Shown: piece after piece, positions 39,101-51,100 of the stretch
Layout of the letters: each line of letters opens with the position of its first letter
Numbering within the stretch: the first letter of the stretch is position 1
Source: Ampullaceana balthica
Taxonomy: Eukaryota > Mollusca > Gastropoda > Lymnaeidae
NCBI GenBank assembly: GCA_944989445.1
Contig: CALYLW010000138.1
Coordinates: 1-64,000 of the forward strand
Reading direction: 5' to 3'
Length of the DNA: 64,000 bases
Notes under the pieces: model-generated
Database searches by the model: none
What the model was told of the DNA's origin: nothing
Seen by the model: the letters and a program-made list of their open reading frames with translations, nothing else
Translations under genes and position numbers: made by a program

Positions 39101-42100
39101 AAATCTTTCTCCAAATGTTTTATGTGCATGTCTTATGAACAGAAAGAATGGACATGTGTTTGATTTGCATTTAGCAATTTAAATAAAGGTTTGTTAATAT
39201 TAAATTTATGAAATAAATGATCAAAATTTCCTCCATAGTCCATCATAGTAGAAGTTTTTAAAAACTAATAAAATAAAGTGCAATAAATAAAATGATAAAA
39301 TAAAATAAAAATTTAGACTGAGGTATCAGTTCTATGTTCCAAAAGCTGCATAAAGATAAAATAAACTGCATACAATTTACCACCAGTGTGTCTGACAGGA
39401 ATCTTGAAAGTTAAATTGAACCCACTTCCTGATTAGCTAAAGAGCTGAAACTGGACACACATATACTTTATCTATGACAATGCATGTTAATGGGAAAAAA
39501 ATAATTGAAATTCAAGCCAGGTTCTGTAAAGTGGTAGAACTGAACAGTTAAAGCACTGTAAGCATCGGAGAACTCATAATTATTGAGGGAGGGTGAGAAC
39601 TCATAATTATTGTATTGCACCAACTAAGTTTCAGCTAGATTTTATATACATGACTATTACCCATAACTGTATAAAATGAGATATATTTGTCGTACTATAC
39701 TTTCAATTTTTAAATGATTATTTTTACCATGCATTGTTTTCTGTCATTCTCAGAACAAGAAAGGAGCAGCCATAGATTATTTATCTATTATATGTGTGTG
39801 GAACTTATCACAGCCAACTTATCCCTACAGGTTTGTGTTTTGTAGGTTGATATATAGTAGAGCCTGCTTGGTTAGTGGTGGGATATATCTTAGAGCCTGC
39901 CTTGTTAGTGTTGGAATATATATTAGAGCCTGCTTGGTTAGTGTTGGGATTGAGTTCAGAATCACATGAATGACAGGTTTATGGCAAGGTGGTGAGGGCA
40001 GATAACAATGTTGTCAGTCTGAGGGAAGACAGTAAGTCTGTAACTTCCCTTTACCTGCTGATAACTTCCATTTACCTGCTGATAACTTCCCTTTGCCTGC
40101 TGTATTAACAGGCTTACTACTGAAGTTAAGTAAAAACGCCTTGCTTTCAAAAAAAACTAAAAAATCCAATAAATAGATCATTAATCTATAATGGATAATC
40201 AAAGTCTTTTATTAATGTTTTTTTATCAACACTTATATATGAGGTAAGAAATGGAACAGAGAGAGAAAAAAAAATTGTTGTATGATATGTTACTTTTTAT
40301 AAATATTCCTTGTTTCAGGATATGTGGAAGTGAAATGAAAATAACATCTTCATGTTTTAGTCCAACTAAAGCATCTCTTGTCTTTGGTGGCATGGTAAGT
40401 AAATGTTCATTTTTTGCAATGTGTTTCTTGTACCTTATTACTGCTGTCATCATCATCAGGTGACTGGTCTGGACGAGACATCAGCGTTCGTGACTATTTT
40501 TCTCGGTTGTTAGATGTTTCAAGAAAGTTGTTATTGCTTACATTATTGTTTGTTGCCAATTCGTTCAGGCTCTCCACAAATTTTGTTTTCTGTCTTCCTC
40601 TGTCTCTCCTACCAGATATCTTCCCGCATACAGCTAGCTATTCCATTTTTTCTAAAGATGTATCCTAAGAATTTCCTTTGACTCTTCCTTATAGTTTTGT
40701 TGAGTGATCTTGTGGCAGATGTTGTTGTTAGCACCTCAGCATTTGTTTTATTTTCAGTCCTTGATATTCTCATCATCCTTCTTGGAAACCACATTTCCAC
40801 TGCCTCCAATCTTTTCTTTATTTCTTTATCTATTGTCCAACACTCATACCCGTATAGAAGAACATTCAGTTAGTGTACATATTTTATCTTCATGTATTTC
40901 ATGACACTGCTTATTCTGTGAACTACCAAAAATCATGAAAGTAAAACATTTCAAAATTATATCATATGACTAGAAAAGAATAAAGTAAAACATGTTCTGT
41001 TTTATAAAATGCTTTTAAAAGATGAATATTCTGATTCAATTTATTTAAAAAATGACAACAGTATGATGGTTCTGTTGCTTTGTGGGATATCCGCGAGGGC
41101 GGATCACAACATCGGAGTGTTAAAATTGAAGGTCAAGAACATTTAATACGTTTCCCTACATACAATACAGGTATGGACAAGTTTTAACCAAAATTTGTAT
41201 AATTATTAATGTAGTCAAAGTCCCAAACTATCCAGAGTTTAAAGGTAGGCCTAATATAAAATATACAAATGAATTAAATATAAGAATAATATAAACTTTA
41301 TTTCTTCTACAAGTGATAAAGAAGGAAAAAAAATGTTAAACAAAAATTGCTAACTATCTTTAACAATATATCTGATGAATATTACATCTTAATGACATTT
41401 TAAAAAAAATACATTTCAAATTTTAATGAGATAATAAATCTTTTGGCTTAAGGCTTAAATGAATCAAACTTAATTAAACCTATTAATGTCTATGTTTGAA
41501 AGTTTTCTTATAAACAACATACTGTTTGCCATCTCTGATCAGCAAGAGTTCTAGAGGCTGAGAGCCATCACAGTCCTGTTGTGGCCATTGTTCCTGTGTA
41601 TGCACATCTTGTCGGGTGAGTTCTTACAGTGGTTCTCAAAGTTTTTGTGCCTACAACACTATTTTCCAATTATGTGAACGTTTTTTTTCTCTTTTGGCTT
41701 GAATTGCATTCTAGTTATAACATTCATTACACTTTTCATGATCACTAATGACTCAATTCATTAAGGACATTTTTACACAAGTCTTTATTTAATTATAATT
41801 AGAATCCCTGCATAATATCACTGTTTGATAAACATTTCTCCCCCAATAACATCAAGCACTGAAAGAACCTGAGTTTTCAGACAAAAATTAAGATTGTTCA
41901 AGAAACTCATGCTTTTAAATAACATTAACAGATGTTAACTGGACTACTTATAATAATAACATTAACAGATGTTAACTGGACTACTTATAATAATAACATT
42001 TAATACATCTTTGAAGAGAACAATGTTATTAAATATTATTTGTTAACCAAGGTATTTGAAATGTTTAATGTAAAAACCTATTCGTCTGGTCTGAGAATGA

Positions 42101-45100
42101 GGTCAGTTGATTAAGAGATCAAACTCTGATTTTGAAACCAGAAGTCCTCTGATTGAGTCAATAGCTAAACCTGATCATCGGAATCTTCATTATACTCTAT
42201 GTCATGTAAAGTCAAACAACATAACATTTAAAATTGTTGTTTGTTCACAGGTCTTCAAAAGATGACAAATTAACAGGTGAGGTTTAATTAATTATTTTTA
42301 TTTATTATGAACACTTAGACAGCTGGGCTCACTGCGCTTTACAAACAAATATTTTCAACAACTTGACAAAAGAGGAATTTACACTTCCTCTTTTGTCAAG
42401 TTTAAGACTTCCAGTCTTACTAAACATACACAACATTATATACAAATGTTAAGACACAGACGTTTATCAGTCAAAAACTGGTGGTCAGATGACGCGAGAT
42501 CAGCGCATCTCATGGCCTGTCCACAAAACCAGGTTTTCTGGACATAAAGAATGTCTTCAGTATAATTGCAAACAGCGTTACTTTTGTCATGTGGATGAAG
42601 CAACTGAGCATTGAAAGTGGAAATGTGAAGGTGTCTGTCTCTACTTTTACTCAACCCCATGCCAGGCACATCTCTGGGAAATATAACTGTCAATGAAGAG
42701 ATCTTTAAGGTTGCACAAAAGATCAGGATTCAAGTGCATACGCTTGGCAGTCACAAATCATGACCAATAGATGATAGTGTGTGCGTAAAAACACAGATTG
42801 CCTACCATTGTTCTCCCGGGGTGTGCTACTGACCATATCTTAAGTTTCGAAATGCACGAGTGATGATCCTAACATCAACAAAGATGGCCTACACTGTGGT
42901 GGCAAATGGCATAAAGCCTCTCCACCAAAAAAATCCAAAACAGTCTGAAGAAATGAACAGCTTAGCTTCACCGAAGTCAATAGCTGACATCCAGGCACAG
43001 AAATAACAATAATAAAATGAGTCAAACACATCCAAAATATCTTTTTTGTTAGGCATAGATACATTTTATCCTATTTAAAACCTCAAGTAAATTTAAACAA
43101 TTTTTTAGTATTTCATTTATCATGGTTCATATAAATATGACTTGAATAAATACATGTAGAGGATTTATAATAAGCCATGATTTTTTTTTAAGTTTTGAGA
43201 GTAGGAATGACATGAAACTGTTAGTTATAATTACTCCACCATTAAATAACTATTGTTCATGTAAGTATAGTTGAGGCATGTTTAATTGTGTTGTTCATGT
43301 AAGTATAGTTGAGGCATGTTTAATTGTGTTGTTCATGTCAGTATAGTTGAGGCATGTTTAATTGTGTTGTTCATGTAAGTATAGTTGAGACAGGTTTAAT
43401 TTGTGTTTTACATTTAATCAGAGTCAAGTTCTGGGCTGTCATTCCAGCTGGCATCCATTGAAGAGAGGGCTGTGGTCAATTTGTGGGTATGTTCACTTTA
43501 GCTGACAAGAAGCTCCAGCTGTAGTTATATTTTTCTTTACAAAAGTAGTAGTTGAAAATTTTTTACAGTTCACAGAAAACTCATACGAGATTTAAAAATT
43601 ATTCTGTTAAATTATTGGCAAATTATGGATTATAATTTGCTTGAAAATTAGTATTCCCAACCACATAAATCTAAAAATACAGATTCTTAATTGTTTATTT
43701 AAATTTAGACCCAATACTGCGATGTTCCATGGCTCCATAAATTCAGCAAACATGTATATATCTTGTATTCCAAAAAACAAAATACATTGCATTTCTTTAT
43801 TACATTTTAAATTAGGTGTGTAGCACAATTTCCTTTGCTTTTTAAAGTATGACAAGTATTATAGACTAGGTTGTGCTGCGGCACCGTGGCGTCCACTTTG
43901 TTTAGGGCGCCGCCACCTTTTTCAAAAGCCCAACTAACTTGTCCTTGTTTGATAAATCAGAAATATTAAACTTTCTGAAATGTACACAAAGTATTTTATA
44001 ATAGAGGTTGTAGGGCACCTACGGCGCCCACTTTGTTTTTTGTCAAAAGCCCAAGTAACATACTTATTTGATAAATAAAAAATATTAAAATTCCTGGAAT
44101 GTACACAAATTATTTTATAATTAACCATCAACAAATACTCTTTTTACATTGTTCCCTTTTCCAAAATTAAAATATGAGCTAAAACAATGACGTCATATAA
44201 TATTTTTTACAGGCATCTTTAATTTATAATCATTTTGCGCACCGATGCACACCTTGTATTTTAAAATATAAGATCAAATAATGACGTCATATAAAAAAAT
44301 TTTTACAGTGCTAATCACCACTAGGGCTGTCAATTTTGTTGAAAAAAGCTGCCCGGGTACCCGTGAAAATTTCCAACGGGTACCCGGGTTACCCGTTCTA
44401 AACGTCGCATAATTTTCATCGGCATACCCGCTATACAATACAACCTAGCCACCATCCATGCACCTCATTTCACACAGTAGTGGTAGCAAACGGCTTGCTT
44501 CCAGTAACATACTATTACTAATGCACTACAATTACCGGTTTAACTATAATTCACTAAAAACTGTTATTCAATTCATGCTGTAAATGCATTCGTCCTACTC
44601 ATAAAGTAAAACTTCAGTAAACTGAACATGCAAACAAAATGTCAACAGAATGACGTAACGTTCAGTGTCATACCTTGAATGTTAATATCCACTTGGCGTC
44701 GGTAGTCGATGCTAAGGGCGATGAAGTACGCAATACTTCGGTACATCTCAAGTGATCATGCTTTAGTCAGTGGTACTGCTTTTGTTGACACCAAAAATTT
44801 TCTGATATTGGGTGGATCGGCGGTTTGTTTATCAATATCAATTTTATGAATAACGTTCAGATGGCGTTTTATTGCTTTGGGTTGCAACCCTTCGCAGACA
44901 CAATTTCATTACAGCGGTTGCTTTTGCCGTGTCGCTGTAAACTCGGTTGGCCTGATTCCACACGACGTCTTACCCATCTTTTTAACTTTGGGTGTATTGT
45001 TAATATCAATTTTTGGGCTAGGCAAACACGTGTCAATGAACACAAGAAACACAAGCGAATGCAAGGGGTGTGGGTTTGAGCAGTGCCTCTCAAAGTGGGG

Positions 45101-48100
45101 GTTCGCGGAAGTTATCAAGAAAGAAGAGAAAAATATAATTATAATCCTCCAATTGCTACCAATAATACTAACCCTATAGAATTTTTCCTTTTTGACAATA
45201 AGAGAAAAATGAAAGAAATAAAAGGAAATAAAATACATTTCGCTACCATGTAAGTACAGGGAAAATAGTGTACCGGTTCCTAGTGCAATGGAAAAATTCC
45301 TGCAGGTCCGCCATACTAAAATGTTTGAGAAGCACTGGGTTATAGGATGGGAAGAGAGGAATGGGGGGGGGTAGAAAAACCGACATTAGATAGTATCAAT
45401 CGGTGACCCACTGTCGGTTATTTCAAAGCAAATTTAGTGTCAAAGCAAGGGTGTTTTAATGAACAAAAAACAAACACGGCATCTTTCATCTCTATGCAGT
45501 CCATCCTCACAGCCGACGTCTTACCCATCTTACACTGCTAGTAACTATTTAAATTTAATAATACTGACAACTTTTACGCAATATTAACATCTGTTTTTCT
45601 AGGTCAGCACGTGTTAATGAACACAAGAAGTAGAAGCTAATGAATGGGTGTGGGTTATAGGGGTGAAGGGAGGAGAGGGGGGAGGGGTAGATAAACAACA
45701 TTAGCTAGTATCAATCGGCGTATTTCAAAGCAAAGTTAGTCAAAGCAGGGGTGGTTTTTTTTATTAACAAACACAGCGTCTTTCATCTCTAAGCAGTCCA
45801 TCCTTTTTTTGGCAGAGGACTTTTGTTTTCTTTATATGATTCTTTTAAAGATCCATAACTTTTTTGTGTTGTGCGATTTCTATTTCACGTTGAGAGAAAA
45901 AAGATGTATCAAAATACATTTTAGTTTTTTGGGACCATATTTTATTTCCCTGTTGACAGATATTTCTCCTTATATGTACTTCTAAGCATATTTTGGAAAC
46001 TAAAATTTTCATTTGATAAATTGTTTCGCGAGCCACAATGTAAACACAAAAAAGCCACATGGGAGCCGAAGTTTGGCCTACGGTTAATATAGACCTTCAA
46101 GCCACATTTTCACGGGTACCCGAGCGGAATTTTATTACCCGGGTAATCACATGGCAACGGGTACCCGGGTACCCGTACAGCCACACGATTTTTTAACTGC
46201 TATAGACTGTTGTGCATCGTTCCTCAGCGTTCCACATCCAATGAGTGATTGACTTGGACTATTATATTATTTATGATGCTCAAACTATCTCCCACAAAAT
46301 TTGGGTACTCTAGTAGTTATAAATATTGATCAGGTTGTCGCAGAGATTGCTGTTTCAGACCCTGCAGGGTCAGAAAATGACCTTGGCCTTGCACCTGGTG
46401 GAAAAATAAAATTGCTAAGAAGTTCATCCGTCACCCTCACTAATCCAAACAAGTAAGTCAAGTAACTGTCTATTATATTCTTTAAAATTTATCTTTTTTT
46501 TATTATTTAGGATTTGCTTTAATTATGGACCTATTAACTGAATTGTCTTTTTGTTTAGTAGAAAGAAAAATAAATATTTGATTTGTCTTTCTCTTTATAG
46601 ATATTTATCTACATCCCAAGATTTAAAAGCCTTAGATCTGCGATTGAATCCTGGAGACCTCAACCATTTTTATGTGGCCACTGATGCTGTAAGTAGTCAA
46701 AGAAAGAAATCATTATTGAGAAAAATAATATTTGTTTTAATTATTAAATCAATTTTTTTGTTGTAAAATGAAACAAAATCGATCTGTGAAGAAAAAGAAA
46801 TTCATGTGTTTGTTGGTATTTTTCAGGGCGTTGTTGTGCATGGTGTCAGGTTTGGTAATAAAGCTTATCCTCAGAGTCATTCATCAAATGTTGGTGAGTA
46901 CAGTCCCTTATAGCTTCTAGAGACATTTTTGTTTATGAAAGAATGCTAATAGTAAAAATGTGTGTGTATGTGCCTATTTGGTTGCTGAGATTGGTAATGT
47001 TAGTTTTTGCCAAAATGCCCTTCATCTCTCATTTTAAAAGTATGTCATTTTTCATAAATATCATTAATCCATCAGTAGGTTTTAAAAATGCTGCATATTT
47101 TAATAACATAAGTCAATTTAACAACAGATGTCAGCTGAATAATTGTCAAATTTGGTACTTTAGGCATGTTGTCTTTGAAATAAATCATTTATTATTTTGA
47201 TTTTTAAAATGTTATTACCAAAAAGATAGTACAGTCGAACCCACTTAACTCAAGCTCGGTTAACTCGCCCACCCCATTATGTCGACGTTTTTTATTGGAA
47301 CCGCCAAATTCTCTCTTTGTCCTAGCATTTTCTCGTCGTTTTAATTCGATTTTTTAAAGTCGCCGAAACCTCATAACACGAGCACAAAAAAGGGTCAAAT
47401 TTGCCACTTAACGTTGGTTATCTCGATCCCCATGACCAATCGCCAGCTTTTGAAAATGTTAGCTATGATTTTTGTATAACCAAGGGAAGGGACCAATTTT
47501 CTGCCTCACCAGGGTCTGCTGGTGACGTCACAGCCCGCTTGCTCAGCGCTGTTACTTCTCGTACTATGCTTCGGTAACTAAGCGAATACATTTTTTTTTA
47601 AAATCAGTCACCAGCGAAACTCCACAAACAGTGATGACGTGTATTTTTATATTTATAGACCAGAATATTATTATTATTAAGAAAACGCTTTGATTTTGAT
47701 GTCACGTTCGCTCGTGTGTTGGCTCTGGTATTCTGCCGTAACACAACATACAATTAACTCCGGGTAATAAGCTAATATACCGACTAAGTCCTGATAAAAC
47801 GGAGTAAACAGTCATAATAAGATGGAATTTATTTAAATACCATATTATGTTTCACTCGTCAACTTGCCAGAATTATTGAATTTCGCCGCGCACACGACGA
47901 TCCCCTTTAGGGTTTAGGTGGGGTTTGAGCTACACTGGCCATTTACCAAGGCATGCTCTGACTCAATTTAAAAAGAAAAATGTTCCTTCCCCCCAACCCA
48001 CTGTAGATGTATAACAGTGGGGGAGGGGAGAGAAGGTGTCTCTTCTCGCGGTCTTGTATTGGTATGTCAAAGCAAGGGGCTTCCTTTTATATAAACATCA

Positions 48101-51100
48101 AAGACCTGTCTAGCCTTCTAGCCATCCCCCCACCACCCTCAGTATCCCTAACTAGAAAACTCCGTAACTTGTCCCCCCCCCTTTGAGTTCACTTAGAGCA
48201 GTGGTTCCTAACCTTTAGGGGTCCATGCACCCCTTCAGATGCCCAAAAAAGTTCATGCACCCCTCGTGAAACTTGCAGAAAATGCATAATAAACTATGTT
48301 TATTTTATGAACACAACAGTTTTGACCATAAGCAACGGGGAATTTAGTGAGAGATCTGCTGCTTCTTATGATCAATCAGCGATTTAAATTTGGGGACTGT
48401 TTTGAACAACTGAAGGCACTCCTCAGTGCTTCTCTAGTTCTCAAATCAATAAAGTCATCTTTAGCAAGGTCACTGTCATCACTGTTGTCCAAGTCACAGA
48501 GAAAAGGATTGCCAATCCAAAAATCTTTCAAAGTAATGTCTTAACAGAAATACCCATCAAAGGACCTTTGCAATGTTGAAAGGTGCTCTGAAATTTCCCA
48601 TTTGGTGTTGTCAGGCAGTGATCACTCAGTGCTTCCTTCTGCACCAGATATTACAACTTCATCCAAGAGTGGAAAGTTGGCCAAGTTGGACTTTTCTAGT
48701 CGTCGCTGGAATAGTGGCACTTTGTTAAGAAAGGCTTGCAATCTCTCAGTAGCACCCATTTCAGTCACAGCAGGTCCTTGGAGAGATGTGTTCAACTCAT
48801 TGAAGATGTCAAGATGGTGAAGATGTCAGCCAGGTACGCCAAGTAATGAATGAAATTTGGACAGTCACACTTGTCAGCAAGGTCACTCACTTTTTCTTGC
48901 AAGAAAATAAAATGGCAAGCTCCTCTCTCAGTTCTACTAATCGAGAAAGTATCCGTCCCCTGGACAACCAGCGCACCTCAGTGTGGTAGAGCAGAAATTC
49001 ATTCTCAGAGCTCACCTCCTGACAGAACAGCTGGAAGAGGCAGTGGTTCAAGGCATGTGAGCGGATAAAATTTATGATTTGGACTGCAGTAGAGACAACA
49101 GTAACTGACTTCAAGGTTGGAGGTAGAGTTTTGCATGCCAGGGCCTGACGATGAAGAATACAGTGTGTAGCGACAATATCTGGAACTTCGTTCTTTACCA
49201 GTGCTGAAAATCCTGACTTATTACCGAGCATGGAAGGAGCACCACCTGTGCAAATTGAAGAAATTCTTGAAGTTCAGTTTAACTGGTTTTCAATGAAGAA
49301 TGCCATGACTAGCTGCAGCACATCAGAAGTTTTGCTAGTAGCTAGGAGTGGTTTACAAAAGAGAAATTCCTCCTTCAGCAATCCACTGAGAACATATCTC
49401 AGAAATACAACAATCTCACTGCATTGTGCTACATCAGTGGATTCATCCAGCTGCATGCTAAATGGAAAATGACTACTTCTCATCCCACACAAGACTTGAT
49501 CCAGAATGTCTGCAGCCATGTCACTAATCGTGGAATGAATTGTGTCATTGGACAAAGGAACTTTTTCAACCTGCTTCCTCTGCTGATGAACAAACATCAG
49601 TTCCACCATCTCCAGAGCACAAGGCTTCACCAAAGGTCTCCAATGGTGTGGGGCTTCTTGTTCTTTGTAATAAGATATGCAACCTTGAATGATGCCTCCA
49701 GTGCAAATTTCTGTGACAAAGAAAATCCAAGCTTGGGCAAGGTACCTGAGGTCAAGAAGCGAGCTCTCTTCTGCTTGAAGACCTCAACACTGCCCTTGGA
49801 ATTGGATGGATGGGCTTTCTCCAAGTGCTCTCGTAGTCTAACAGGCTTCATGTTGTCATTTGCACAGGATTTTTCCACAAAGGAAGCACTGAGGCTTTTG
49901 TGTTCCATCTCTCTCTTTTTTTAAATTAATTAACAATTTTGAGGGGGTGATGACAATCGGAAAGTCTCACCAGTCACAGAAAATTTTTAACTGACGAAGT
50001 TGATGTTTTTAATGACCGGAATTGGATGCTTAACTCAAGATTTTAGGTTTCAATGCCGAATAATGGCTTACAATTAAGGTTTTTAAGACATTTGCAGCGT
50101 ACAGAGCAATAAAAGTGAAGGAAAAAAATCCCAACGTTTACATCCGCTCAAAACAGTTAGAGGGTCACCGGGAGAGATATATCTAACATATTTGATGAAA
50201 AATTAAATTATTTTTAGAAAACTGTGACGTAAAACACGAAATTCCGAGGAACACGTTGAGCGAACCGTTCATTTTGCGAAAGTTTTCCCGTCAATTTTCG
50301 ACATGCGCAGAACGATGCGCGAACGAGTAAAAAAAAAGTTGTATATGGGTGCCCTTTATATGGGCATGCCTTGTTTATGGTTTACATTTCAGATTATCAG
50401 ATTTTCTTTCTTTTTTCCCCCTTCTTTTTTTCTTCCTCTTTTTCTTTTTTTTCTCTGAGTGGTTCATGCACCCCCTGGAACCTGCTCATGCACCCCTTGG
50501 GGGTGCATGCACCACTGGTTAGGAACCCCTGACTTAGAGCGCTGTAGTAATAGCCGTGACCTTTGACCGTACAGTGCCTCCACAACTAAGCAAATTTTTT
50601 TAAAAAATTTTTAAAGCATTCCTTAGCGGTAGGCGAAGTAGACTAAAAGTGATGACGTGTATATTATTTAGATACCGGAATAGGGAGAAAGCGATTTGAA
50701 GTCACCGTCGCTAACACAACAAAAACAAACTCCGGGGTAAAAAACTATTACGGGCTTATTGAAGTTGCAGCTGAATAGATTATTTAAATTCCGAAGACTT
50801 AAAACTTAAATAAATAAGCCTAAACATTTTTAAAGATGAGTGTAAGCGGTCATTCGATAGTCGTAACTACGGTAAACACTAGTCCTAGCGTAATGGTAGT
50901 TAATTATTAACAAATTGAAACAATATTTGCGACTTTTTTCGACATGCACAGAACGATGCGCGAACGACTATAAATATACAAATATATTTATTTGAATATT
51001 GAATATTTTCCTTGGTCCTTATACAAATAAATGCCTTGGTATTTATTAGTAATAAACTTACACTAAGATTATGACTTAAATTATAATTACATCATTAGTA

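Noticed and set aside
42436..43064. Minus-strand ORFs in intron 24
   Set aside because: Short, with no motif and no splice-site context. The neighbouring sequence looks like a LINE remnant.
44825..45240. Overlapping plus and minus ORFs as a gene in DYNC2I1 intron 25
   Set aside because: They lie inside a probable transposon with internal duplications, in conflicting frames and without splice or family support.
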